A stretch of DNA of 64,000 nucleotides from Pseudoruegeria sp. SHC-113 (GTDB taxonomy: Bacteria; Pseudomonadota; Alphaproteobacteria; Rhodobacterales; Rhodobacteraceae): the NCBI RefSeq assembly GCF_025376885.1, contig NZ_JAHUBR010000004.1:1-64000 (forward strand), read 5' to 3'. Position numbers and translations under genes: made by a program. Of the stretch, positions 8,937 through 16,460 are shown in pieces. The notes under the pieces were generated by a model, which was not told the DNA's origin, searched no databases, and was given only the letters and a program-made list of their open reading frames with translations. Positions within the stretch are counted from its first letter, which is position 1, and each line of letters begins with the position of its first letter.

Positions 8937-9608
8937 TTGCATCAGCCCATCGGAGACTGGACGGAACGGTTTGACGGCACGCGCGGATTGCCGCGCGATC
9001 TGCGCGACAGGCTGCTGCGGTTGGCTCGCGTGCAAAGGTTCCGCGCAGGTGACACGGTTTTTGCGCCGGGGCGTTTGCCCGACAGCCTGCTGCTGCTCGT
9101 GGAGGGGCGGATCCGCGTCTCCCAAACTTCCGACAGCGGCAGGGAAATCGTGCTCTACCGGGTGGAGGCCGGGCAAAGCTGCGTGCTGACAACCGCCTGT
9201 ATTCTTGCCGAGGAGGCCTATTCGGCGGAAGGCATCGCGGAAACCGATCTGGTGGCCATCGCGCTCGCCCGCAGCGCCTTTGACCAGCTTGCCGCGGACT
9301 CCCCCGCCTTTCGCAGCTTCGTCTTCGCGGCCTATTCCAAACGGCTGCTGGATTTGCTGCGGGTGGTGGACGACGTGGCCTTCGGCAAGATCGACGTGCG
9401 GCTTGCGGCCCGGCTCGTGGCGCTTGCGGATACGGAAGGCGCGCTGAAGGCCACGCACCAGCAGTTGGCCACAGAGCTTGGCACCGCGCGGGAGGTGATC
9501 TCCCGCCAACTGACGGAATTCCAGCGCAGGGGCTGGATCGAACAGTCGCGGGGCCGGATCGCGGTTCAGGACCGCGCGGCGCTGGAGGCGCTGGCGCAGC
9601 AAAAATAA
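8937..9608 (+). CDS. Crp/Fnr-family regulator of the sulfide cluster, with a Cys pair
   Basis: This 223-residue regulator has an N-terminal cyclic-nucleotide-binding-type beta-barrel (about 30-130) and a C-terminal winged helix with the recognition-helix region ELGTAREVISRQL. The start is TTG at 8937-8939, chosen because GGAGGG lies 6 nt upstream and the homology begins there; longer readings would run into the LysR gene. The only two cysteines are C82 and C88 (SCVLTTAC), within the sensor barrel. It lacks the N-terminal Cys cluster of Fnr. The gene is followed by DUF2892, persulfide dioxygenase, SQR-fusion and SulP genes, so sensing of sulfide/persulfide through the Cys pair is a reasonable inference. 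Confidence 0.88.
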   Translation: MHQPIGDWTERFDGTRGLPRDLRDRLLRLARVQRFRAGDTVFAPGRLPDSLLLLVEGRIRVSQTSDSGREIVLYRVEAGQSCVLTTACILAEEAYSAEGIAETDLVAIALARSAFDQLAADSPAFRSFVFAAYSKRLLDLLRVVDDVAFGKIDVRLAARLVALADTEGALKATHQQLATELGTAREVISRQLTEFQRRGWIEQSRGRIAVQDRAALEALAQQK

Positions 9609-9625
9609 TTTCTGCGCCTCATGAA

Positions 9626-9641
9626 ATTCAACAGATTGAAT
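9626..9641. promoter_or_regulatory. Perfect palindrome ATTCAACAGATTGAAT, candidate SqrR/BigR-type operator
   Basis: The 16-nt sequence has perfect 6-nt arms and a 4-nt centre. It fits ATTC-N8-GAAT, which I recall as the consensus of the sulfide-responsive ArsR-type repressor SqrR of Rhodobacter capsulatus. It lies between the Crp/Fnr gene and the DUF2892 gene, upstream of all sulfide genes. No ArsR-type gene is in the window, so the cognate factor would be encoded elsewhere or be the Crp/Fnr protein. Confidence 0.5.
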
Positions 9642-9697
9642 ATGAAGCCTTTTCAGACGCGTGCGGAAGGTGCATCATGGCAGGTGGCAGGGCCAGC

Positions 9698-9710
9698 GTG
9701 ACAAAGTCAC
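9698..9710. promoter_or_regulatory. Second palindrome GTGACAAAGTCAC upstream of the sulfide operon
   Basis: Perfect 5-nt arms GTGAC/GTCAC flank an AAA centre, about 58 nt upstream of the DUF2892 start codon. The GTGAC half-site resembles Crp-type half-sites, though the 3-nt spacer is short for that family. Candidate site for the adjacent Crp/Fnr regulator. Confidence 0.35.
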
Positions 9711-9767
9711 AGAAGCGGTGGCGGGCAGGCCCTACCTAGGGAGTGACCGAACAGAAAGGGTCCAGCG

Positions 9768-9971
9768 ATGACAAAGAACATGGGAACGATCGACCGCGCG
9801 CTGCGTGCTGTGCTGGGGCTTGTGCTGCTGGCCGTCGCGATCTTTGGCGGGCTGAGCGCAGCACTGGCGCTGCTGGCCGCTCTGGTGGGTGTTGTGATGC
9901 TGGCAACCGCCAGTTTCAGCCTGTGCCCGCTCTATTCCATGCTCGGCCTCAAGACCTGCAAGGACTGCTGA
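9768..9971 (+). CDS. DUF2892 (YgaP-type) small membrane protein
   Basis: This 67-residue protein has an amphipathic start (KNMGTIDRALRAVLG) and two membrane segments, the pattern of the DUF2892 inner-membrane domain that is fused to rhodanese in E. coli YgaP. It carries cysteines at 53, 64 and 67, the last two as the C-terminal CKDC. It is the first gene after the Crp/Fnr regulator and precedes the persulfide dioxygenase. Stand-alone DUF2892 proteins are common in sulfur-handling clusters; a role in moving or holding sulfane sulfur at the membrane is inferred, not shown. Confidence 0.85.
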   Translation: MTKNMGTIDRALRAVLGLVLLAVAIFGGLSAALALLAALVGVVMLATASFSLCPLYSMLGLKTCKDC

Positions 9972-10050
9972 GCGCCTCACAGCGTCAGACTGAAAACACC
10001 GCGCGAGGCGCTCTGCGCCCGCTTTCATAACCGCTTCTGGAGAGACCGAG

Positions 10051-10932
10051 ATGACCTACCCGGTAAACATGGGCATCCGCCCCGAGGTCGAAGCCTATTT
10101 CGACGACGACAGCAACACGATCAGCTACATCGTGAAGGATCCGACCTCCAACGCCTGTGCGATCATCGACAGCGTGATGGACATCGATTACGCCGCCGGC
10201 CGCATCACCTATGAGCACGCCGACGCCCTGATCGCGCGCATAAAGGAATGCGGCTGCGAGCTGCAGTGGATCATCGAAACCCATGTCCACGCCGATCACC
10301 TGTCCGCCGCGCCCTACATTCAGGAGAAGCTCGGCGGCAAGATCGGCGTCGGAGCGCAGATCCTCGTGGTGCAGGACGTCTTCGGCAAGATCTTCAACGA
10401 AGGCACCGAGTTCCAGCGCGACGGCAGCCAGTTCGACAAGCTGTTCGAGGATGGGGACACCTACAAGATCGGCAACATGGACGCCTTCGCGATCTACACG
10501 CCGGGGCACACGCCGGCTTGCATGACCCATGTGATCGGCAACGCGGCCTTCGTGGGCGATACGCTCTTCATGCCCGATGGCGGCTCCGCCCGCGCCGATT
10601 TCCCCGGTGGCGATGCCGGCACGCTTTATGACTCGATCCAGACCGTTCTGGCGCTGCCCGACGAGATGCGACTCTTCATGTGCCACGATTACGGCCCCAA
10701 CGGCCGCGATATCCAGTGGGAAACCACGGTGGCCGAGGAGAAGGCCCACAACATTCATGTGGGGGCAGGCAAGAGCCGCGAGGAGTTCATCAGGTTCCGC
10801 ACCGAGCGGGATGCACAGCTTGCCATGCCACGGCTGATCATTCCCTCGCTGCAGGTGAACATGCGCGCCGGTGAGATCCCGACCGACAAGGACGGAAAGC
10901 CGATGCTCAAAGTGCCGGTCAACGGCCTCTGA
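10051..10932 (+). CDS. MBL-fold persulfide dioxygenase (ETHE1/Blh type)
   Basis: This 293-residue metallo-beta-lactamase-fold protein carries THVHADH (77-83), giving His78, His80, Asp82 and His83, then YTPGHTPAC with a further His, and FVGDTLF plus MCHDYGP later in the chain. The set matches the ETHE1/Blh persulfide dioxygenase group, which oxidises glutathione persulfide to sulfite with O2 on a mononuclear iron. SD-like GGAGAGACCGAG precedes the ATG. It sits between DUF2892 and the DUF442-SQR fusion gene, so it would consume the persulfide made by the latter. A general glyoxalase-II activity is the main alternative. Confidence 0.88.
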   Translation: MTYPVNMGIRPEVEAYFDDDSNTISYIVKDPTSNACAIIDSVMDIDYAAGRITYEHADALIARIKECGCELQWIIETHVHADHLSAAPYIQEKLGGKIGVGAQILVVQDVFGKIFNEGTEFQRDGSQFDKLFEDGDTYKIGNMDAFAIYTPGHTPACMTHVIGNAAFVGDTLFMPDGGSARADFPGGDAGTLYDSIQTVLALPDEMRLFMCHDYGPNGRDIQWETTVAEEKAHNIHVGAGKSREEFIRFRTERDAQLAMPRLIIPSLQVNMRAGEIPTDKDGKPMLKVPVNGL

Positions 10933-10976
10933 CAGGGCTCATAGCCGGGCCTCCGGCCGCCAAAAGGACATCAGAC

Positions 10977-12656
10977 ATGGACATCAGATCAATCACCCCG
11001 CAGCTGGCGGTGAGCCCACAGATCATGGCTGCAGACATGCCCGCGATCAAAGCCGCAGGCTACCGCGCGATCCTCTGCAACCGCCCCGACGGCGAGGGCG
11101 CGGATCAGCCGGGCTTCGAGGAGATCGAAGCCGCTGCCAAAGCCGAAGGGCTTTCGGCGCGCTACGTGCCGGTGGCATCGGGCATGGTGCACGACGCGGA
11201 TGTAGCGGCCTTCGCCGCCGCGCTGGGCGATCTGCCCGGCCCGGTGCTGGCCTATTGCCGCACCGGCACGCGCTCGGCTACGCTCTGGTCCTTCCATGCT
11301 GCGAAAACCGACCCAATGCCGGGGATCCTCGCCGCCACGAAGGGCGCGGGCTACGACATGTCGGGCGTCGTACGCCGCATCGCCAATGGCGGCAAGACGC
11401 CGACAGACACGGGCGATGCCAAGTTCGACGTGGTGATCGTGGGCGCAGGCGCCGGGGGGATCTCGGTGGCCGCGAGCCTGAAGGCGCGCAAGGGCGATCT
11501 GTCCATCGCGGTGATCGATCCGGCGGATGTCCACTACTACCAGCCCGGCTGGACGATGGTGGGCGGTGGCATCTTCACAGCCCAGCAGACGGCCAAGACG
11601 ATGGGCAGCCTGATCCCGCGCGGGGTGACGTGGATCAAGGCCGCCGTGGCCGCCTTTGAGCCCGCCAATGACGTATTAATCCTTGATGGCTGTCGGGTGG
11701 TGAAATACGACCGCCTCGTCGTCTGTCCCGGGCTGAAGCTCGACTGGGGGCAGGTCGAGGGGCTGGAAGAAACGCTGGGCCGCAACGGCGTGACCTCCAA
11801 CTACCGCTACGATCTGGCGCCCTATACCTGGCAGCTGGTGCAGGAGATGCGCGGGGGCCGGGCGCTGTTTACCCAGCCGCCGATGCCGATCAAATGCGCC
11901 GGCGCGCCGCAGAAGGCGATGTATCTTTCGGGCGATGCCTGGTTTCGGCGCGGCGTGCTGAAGGATATCGACATCCAGTTCATGAACGCGGGCGGTGTGC
12001 TCTTTGGCGTGAAGGATTACGTGCCCGCGCTTATGGACTACGTGCAGAAATACGATGCCACACTGAATTTCTTCCACAACCTCGTGGCCATCGACGGACC
12101 GGGCAAAACGGCCACCTTCAAGGTGGCCAAGCCGGATGCGGAGGCCACGGAGGTGACGGCGGAGTTTGACATGATCCATGTCTGCCCGCCACAGGTGGCC
12201 CCGGATTTCATCCGCGTTTCGCCGCTGGCCGATGCGGCGGGCTGGGTCGATGTGGATCAGGCAACGCTGCGCCACAAGAGCCATGCCAACATCTGGGCGC
12301 TGGGCGATGTGATGAACGCGCCCAACGCCAAGACAGCCGCCGCCGCGCGCAAGCAGGCCCCCACCGTGGCCGACAACATCATCGCCGACATCGCGGGCCG
12401 CTCCCCCGTGGCGGCCTATGACGGCTACGGCTCCTGCCCGCTCACCGTGGAACGCGGCAAGATCGTGCTGGCCGAGTTTGGCTATGGCGGGGTGCTGAAG
12501 CCCTCCTTCCCGCGCTGGCTGCTGGATGGCACCAAGCCGACGCGCGCGGCGTGGTTCCTGAAGGAAAAGATGCTGCCGCCGATCTATTGGCAGGCCATGC
12601 TGAAGGGCAAGGAGTGGATGGCCAAGCCCGAACAGATCAAGGTCGCGGCCGAATAG
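10977..12656 (+). CDS. DUF442 sulfurtransferase/phosphatase-like domain fused to SQR-type flavoprotein
   Basis: The first 140 residues form a DUF442 (TIGR01244) domain with the P-loop YCRTGTRS (catalytic-type Cys94). From residue 150 a pyridine nucleotide-disulfide oxidoreductase of the sulfide:quinone reductase type follows, with GAGAGG (156-161), YYQPGWTMVGGG, KCAGAPQK (Cys307) and a C-terminal SCPLT stretch. Cys307 matches the SQR cysteine that carries the trisulfide bridge. The partner cysteine, in human SQOR within GDCTN, is Val445 here (ALGDVMNAPN); Cys403 in HVCPP is the nearest candidate replacement. The product probably oxidises sulfide to a persulfide and may pass sulfur to its own DUF442 domain. 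The gene is 44 nt downstream of the dioxygenase gene. Confidence 0.85.
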   Translation: MDIRSITPQLAVSPQIMAADMPAIKAAGYRAILCNRPDGEGADQPGFEEIEAAAKAEGLSARYVPVASGMVHDADVAAFAAALGDLPGPVLAYCRTGTRSATLWSFHAAKTDPMPGILAATKGAGYDMSGVVRRIANGGKTPTDTGDAKFDVVIVGAGAGGISVAASLKARKGDLSIAVIDPADVHYYQPGWTMVGGGIFTAQQTAKTMGSLIPRGVTWIKAAVAAFEPANDVLILDGCRVVKYDRLVVCPGLKLDWGQVEGLEETLGRNGVTSNYRYDLAPYTWQLVQEMRGGRALFTQPPMPIKCAGAPQKAMYLSGDAWFRRGVLKDIDIQFMNAGGVLFGVKDYVPALMDYVQKYDATLNFFHNLVAIDGPGKTATFKVAKPDAEATEVTAEFDMIHVCPPQVAPDFIRVSPLADAAGWVDVDQATLRHKSHANIWALGDVMNAPNAKTAAAARKQAPTVADNIIADIAGRSPVAAYDGYGSCPLTVERGKIVLAEFGYGGVLKPSFPRWLLDGTKPTRAAWFLKEKMLPPIYWQAMLKGKEWMAKPEQIKVAAE

Positions 12657-12757
12657 GCCGCGCCTCTCCCCATCGCCCGCTCACGGGTGTTTCTCTGGTT
12701 TGGTGTGCCGGGGCGATCTAGCCCCGCCGCCAATCCGTTTTCGAAGAAGACAGACCC

Positions 12758-14506
12758 ATGCCGAAGCTGCGCAACTATTTCCCCATTCTGGATTGGGGCC
12801 GGGCCTATTCCCGTTCGGATTTCGCCTCCGACGCGATGGCCGCCGTGATCGTGACGATCATGCTGATCCCGCAATCGCTGGCCTATGCGCTGCTCGCGGG
12901 CCTGCCGCCTGAGGCCGGGCTCTATGCCTCCATCGTGCCGATCCTGCTCTATGCCGTCTTCGGCACCAGCCGCTCGCTCGCGGTGGGGCCGGTGGCGGTT
13001 GTCTCGCTGCTCACGGCCTCTGCCGTGGGGCAGGTGGCGGAGGCGGGGACGGCGGGCTATGCCGTGGCGGCGCTGACGCTGGCCTTTCTTTCCGGGATCT
13101 TCCTGCTGGGCATGGGGCTGCTGCGGCTCGGGTTTCTGGCCAATTTCCTGAGCCATCCGGTTATCGCTGGCTTTATCACCGCTTCGGGCCTCCTGATCGC
13201 GGCGAGCCAGCTCAAACACATCCTCGGCGTGGAGGCCCATGGCCACACCCTGCCGGAGCTTCTGGCCTCGCTCGCGGCGCATCTGGACCAGACGAACCTG
13301 ATCACCCTGGCCCTCGGGCTGGCTGCCACGGGCTTCCTGTTCTGGGTGCGCAAAGGGCTCAAACCCTTTCTGATACGGCTTGGCCTTGGCGCGAAACCGG
13401 CGGACATCGCCACCAAGGCAGGCCCGGTGGTGGCGATCGTTGCCACGACGCTCGCCGTCTGGGGTGGCGATCTGTCAACGGACGGCGTGCAGATCGTCGG
13501 CGCGGTGCCGCAAAGCCTGCCGCCCTTCACGCTGCCGGGCCTGTCATTGGATCTCATCGAAGCGCTGCTGGTGCCCGCGATCCTGATCTCGGTGATCGGC
13601 TTTGTCGAAAGCGTCTCCGTGGCGCAAACGCTGGCGGCCAAGAAGCGCCAGCGGATCGACCCGGATCAGGAGCTGATCGGGCTGGGTGCCGCCAACCTTG
13701 GCGCGGCTTTCACCGGCGGCTATCCGGTGACGGGCGGCTTTGCGCGCTCGGTGGTGAATTTCGATGCGGGGGCCGAAACGCCCGCCGCCGGGGCCTTCAC
13801 CGCGCTGGGCCTCGCCGTTGCCGCGCTCTTCCTGACGCCGCTGGTTTTCTTCCTGCCCAAGGCCACGCTTGCGGCGACCATCATCGTGGCCGTGCTGAGC
13901 CTCGTGGACTTCTCCATCCTGCGCAAAACATGGGCCTACTCAAAAGCCGATTTCACCGCCGTTGCCGCCACGATCCTGCTCACGCTCGGCATGGGCGTGG
14001 AGATCGGCGTGGCTTCGGGCGTTCTGCTCTCCATCGCGCTGCATCTCTACAAAACCTCCCGCCCCCATGTGGCCGAAGTGGGCCGGGTGCCGGGCAGCCA
14101 GCATTTCCGCAACATCCACCGCCATACGGTGGAAACCGCACCGCATCTGGTGAGCCTACGGGTGGATGAGAGCCTTTATTTCGTGAACGCCCGTTTTCTG
14201 GAGGATCTGATTCAGGCGCGCGTCACCGAAGGCTGCGAGATCACCGATGTGGTGCTGATGTTCTCAGCCGTGAACGAGGTGGACTACTCCGCACTCGAAA
14301 GCCTTGAGGCAATCAACCAGCGCCTCACCGACATGGGCGTTGGGCTGCATTTCTCTGAAGTGAAGGGCCCGGTGATGGACAGGCTGAAGCGCTCGCATCT
14401 GATCGAAGCGCTCAATGGCCGCGTGTTCCTGTCGCAAAACGACGCCTGGGAAGCGCTCTCAGGAAGTGGCGCGCCCAAGGTGGTGGCTCTGGCTCAGCCG
14501 TCATAG
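12758..14506 (+). CDS. SulP-family inorganic anion transporter with STAS domain
   Basis: This 582-residue protein has the SulP membrane core (SLAVGPVAVVSLL and the SVAQTLAAKKRQRID... region) and a C-terminal cytoplasmic STAS domain from about residue 450, with the conserved loop FSAVNEVDYSALE. SulP proteins move sulfate, bicarbonate or other anions across the inner membrane. Being the last gene of the sulfide cluster, it may handle sulfate or sulfite made by persulfide oxidation. The 3' end overlaps the convergent citryl-CoA lyase-like gene by 13 bp (14494-14506), so no terminator separates the two. Direction of transport is unknown. Confidence 0.9.
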   Translation: MPKLRNYFPILDWGRAYSRSDFASDAMAAVIVTIMLIPQSLAYALLAGLPPEAGLYASIVPILLYAVFGTSRSLAVGPVAVVSLLTASAVGQVAEAGTAGYAVAALTLAFLSGIFLLGMGLLRLGFLANFLSHPVIAGFITASGLLIAASQLKHILGVEAHGHTLPELLASLAAHLDQTNLITLALGLAATGFLFWVRKGLKPFLIRLGLGAKPADIATKAGPVVAIVATTLAVWGGDLSTDGVQIVGAVPQSLPPFTLPGLSLDLIEALLVPAILISVIGFVESVSVAQTLAAKKRQRIDPDQELIGLGAANLGAAFTGGYPVTGGFARSVVNFDAGAETPAAGAFTALGLAVAALFLTPLVFFLPKATLAATIIVAVLSLVDFSILRKTWAYSKADFTAVAATILLTLGMGVEIGVASGVLLSIALHLYKTSRPHVAEVGRVPGSQHFRNIHRHTVETAPHLVSLRVDESLYFVNARFLEDLIQARVTEGCEITDVVLMFSAVNEVDYSALESLEAINQRLTDMGVGLHFSEVKGPVMDRLKRSHLIEALNGRVFLSQNDAWEALSGSGAPKVVALAQPS

Positions 14507-15258
14507 GTCCAGCGGTAGGCAGGGGGCGTCGGCCCCTTGTTGCGCCCGCCCTGCTGTTGCTGCTCCCAGGCGTGGGCAAGGATGCCAACGGAGCGCGACA
14601 GGCAGAAGATCCCGCGTGCGAGCGGCGGTGCGAAGCCCAGTTCGGCGAAGATCACCGCCGTCGCGCCATCGATGTTCATCGGCAAGGGGCGCTTCTTGCG
14701 GGCAGAGATCTCCCCCTCAATGGCCTGCGCCAGATCGGCGTATCGGCCTTCAACCGCGCCCGCCTGCCGGGCTTCTTCTACCAGTTGCATCAGCCGGGGA
14801 CTGCGCGGGTCGGTGGGCGTGTGAAAGCGGTGGCCGAAGCCCGGAAGGATCTTGCCGTGGTCCTCGATCCACGCATCCAGCGCCGCCGGCAACGGGCCGT
14901 CGAACCCCTCGATGAAGTGATACATCTCCACCGCCTGCTCGCCCGCGCCGCCATGGACATCGCCAAGCATGTTCACAGCACTCGCCATTGCGTTGTTGAG
15001 CCCCACGCCGCAGGTGATCGCCATGCGCGCGGCGGCAATCGAGGGTGCCTGCGGGCCGTGATCGACCGAGGCCACCAGAGCGGCCTCAAACAGCTTGCCC
15101 TGCGCCTCCGTGGGCGCATCGCCCCGCAGCATCAGCCAGATCATGCCCGGAAAGGAGAGCGTGCCGATCAGCTCCTGAATGGGCGTGCCGCGAATGTCGA
15201 TCCGCCCCGGCTCCATGTCGATGATCGAGGTGCGCCACCAGTCGGAAACGTCGCTCAT
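14494..15258 (-). CDS. Citryl-CoA lyase-like protein (citrate synthase fold)
   Basis: This 254-residue protein is a short citrate-synthase-fold enzyme. The catalytic triad of the family can be placed at His102 (GDVHGGAGEQ), His143 (GFGHRFHTP) and Asp197 (NIDGATA). The length is well under that of true citrate synthase (about 370-430), and such short forms are called citryl-CoA lyase, cleaving citryl-CoA to acetyl-CoA and oxaloacetate. The gene overlaps the end of the CoA-transferase gene upstream (4 nt at 15255-15258) and follows the TctABC transporter genes, so it would act on an imported, CoA-activated tricarboxylate. The exact substrate is inferred. Confidence 0.8.
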   Translation of the reverse strand: MSDVSDWWRTSIIDMEPGRIDIRGTPIQELIGTLSFPGMIWLMLRGDAPTEAQGKLFEAALVASVDHGPQAPSIAAARMAITCGVGLNNAMASAVNMLGDVHGGAGEQAVEMYHFIEGFDGPLPAALDAWIEDHGKILPGFGHRFHTPTDPRSPRLMQLVEEARQAGAVEGRYADLAQAIEGEISARKKRPLPMNIDGATAVIFAELGFAPPLARGIFCLSRSVGILAHAWEQQQQGGRNKGPTPPAYRWTYDG

Positions 15259-16460
15259 AGGATGCCTTTCTCGCGCATGTCCGCGATCTCGCCCGCGCTG
15301 TAGCCCAGCTCGGCCAGAAGGGTGTCGGTGTGCTGCCCCAGTGCGGGCGGCGGCGTTTCGACGCCCGGCGCAATGCCGTTGATCTTCACCGCCGTGCGCA
15401 GCGCCTTGATGGGCGCGTCCACGCCGGGCGTCTCGGTGAACTCCGCGATCAGCCCGCGCTCTGCGATTTGCGGGTGGGCGAGCACTTCCGGCACGCTCAG
15501 CACAGCGCCCGCCGGAACGCCCAGCCGGTTCAACTCCCGCGCCCAGTCCCGCGCGGGGCGGGTGGTGAGCACGGTTTCCAGCTCGGCCTTCAGCCGGAAG
15601 CGGTTGGCCTTGCGCGCCTCACGGTTGGCGTAATCGGCATTGGCCAGCAAATCCTCGCGGCCCAGATGGCGGGCGAGGATCTCCCATTGCTCATCCTTGT
15701 TGGCGGCGATGTTCAAAAGCCCATCGGACGCCTGAAACGCGCCGGAGGGGGCCGAGGTGAGGTTCTCATTGCCATTGGCCGTGGGCAGCACGCCGCCGAT
15801 CAGATAGTTCGACACCGCCCAGCCCATCGTCGCCAGCACGCTTTCCAGCATCGAGATGTCGATGAAAGCGCCACGCTCCGGCGCGTTCAGGGCGGAGGCA
15901 ATCGCCATGGCCGCCGTGAGCCCGCCGATGGTGTCGGCAATCGGGTAGCCCACGCGCAGCGGCGCGCTCTCGCCATCGCCGGTGATCGACATCACGCCGG
16001 ATGCCCCCTGAATGATCTGGTCATAGGCGGGGCGGTGGATCCAAGGGCCGTCCTGCCCGAAGCCCGAAATGGCGCAGTAGATCAGATGCGGGTTTTCGCC
16101 CTTCAGCACCTCGTACTCGACGCTGAGCCGCTTCATCACACCGGGGCGGAAGTTCTCCACCAGCACATCGGCGGATCTGACAAGCCGCTTCAGGAGCGCC
16201 TTGCCCGCATCCGTCTTGAGATTGACGGCGAGGCTCTTCTTCCCGGCGTTCTGGGCCAGAAAACTGATCCCCATCCCGCGCGCGTTCAAATCGGGATCCG
16301 CCCCGAGATTGCGGGCCAGATCGCCCCGGCCCGCCGCTTCCACCTTGATCACCTCTGCCCCCAGATGGGCGAGCTGATGGCAGGCGAAAGGCCCGGCGAG
16401 CACGTTCGTCAGATCAAGAACGCGCACGCCGGAGAGAGGTTTGGTGGCCTCAGTCGCCAT
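15255..16460 (-). CDS. CaiB/BaiF family (class III) CoA-transferase
   Basis: This 401-residue protein has the type III CoA-transferase fold. Visible family stretches are LDLTNVLAGPFACHQLAHLGAEVIKVE near the N-terminus (shown here in parts), VLVENFRPGVMKRL, and RPAYDQIIQGASG with the Asp of the glutamyl/aspartyl-CoA intermediate. Such enzymes move CoA from a donor such as succinyl-CoA to a carboxylic acid. The start overlaps the end of tctA by 11 nt and the end overlaps the lyase gene by 4 nt, so the three are coupled. By context the acceptor may be citrate or a similar tricarboxylate taken up by TctABC. Confidence 0.88.
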   Translation of the reverse strand: MATEATKPLSGVRVLDLTNVLAGPFACHQLAHLGAEVIKVEAAGRGDLARNLGADPDLNARGMGISFLAQNAGKKSLAVNLKTDAGKALLKRLVRSADVLVENFRPGVMKRLSVEYEVLKGENPHLIYCAISGFGQDGPWIHRPAYDQIIQGASGVMSITGDGESAPLRVGYPIADTIGGLTAAMAIASALNAPERGAFIDISMLESVLATMGWAVSNYLIGGVLPTANGNENLTSAPSGAFQASDGLLNIAANKDEQWEILARHLGREDLLANADYANREARKANRFRLKAELETVLTTRPARDWARELNRLGVPAGAVLSVPEVLAHPQIAERGLIAEFTETPGVDAPIKALRTAVKINGIAPGVETPPPALGQHTDTLLAELGYSAGEIADMREKGIL

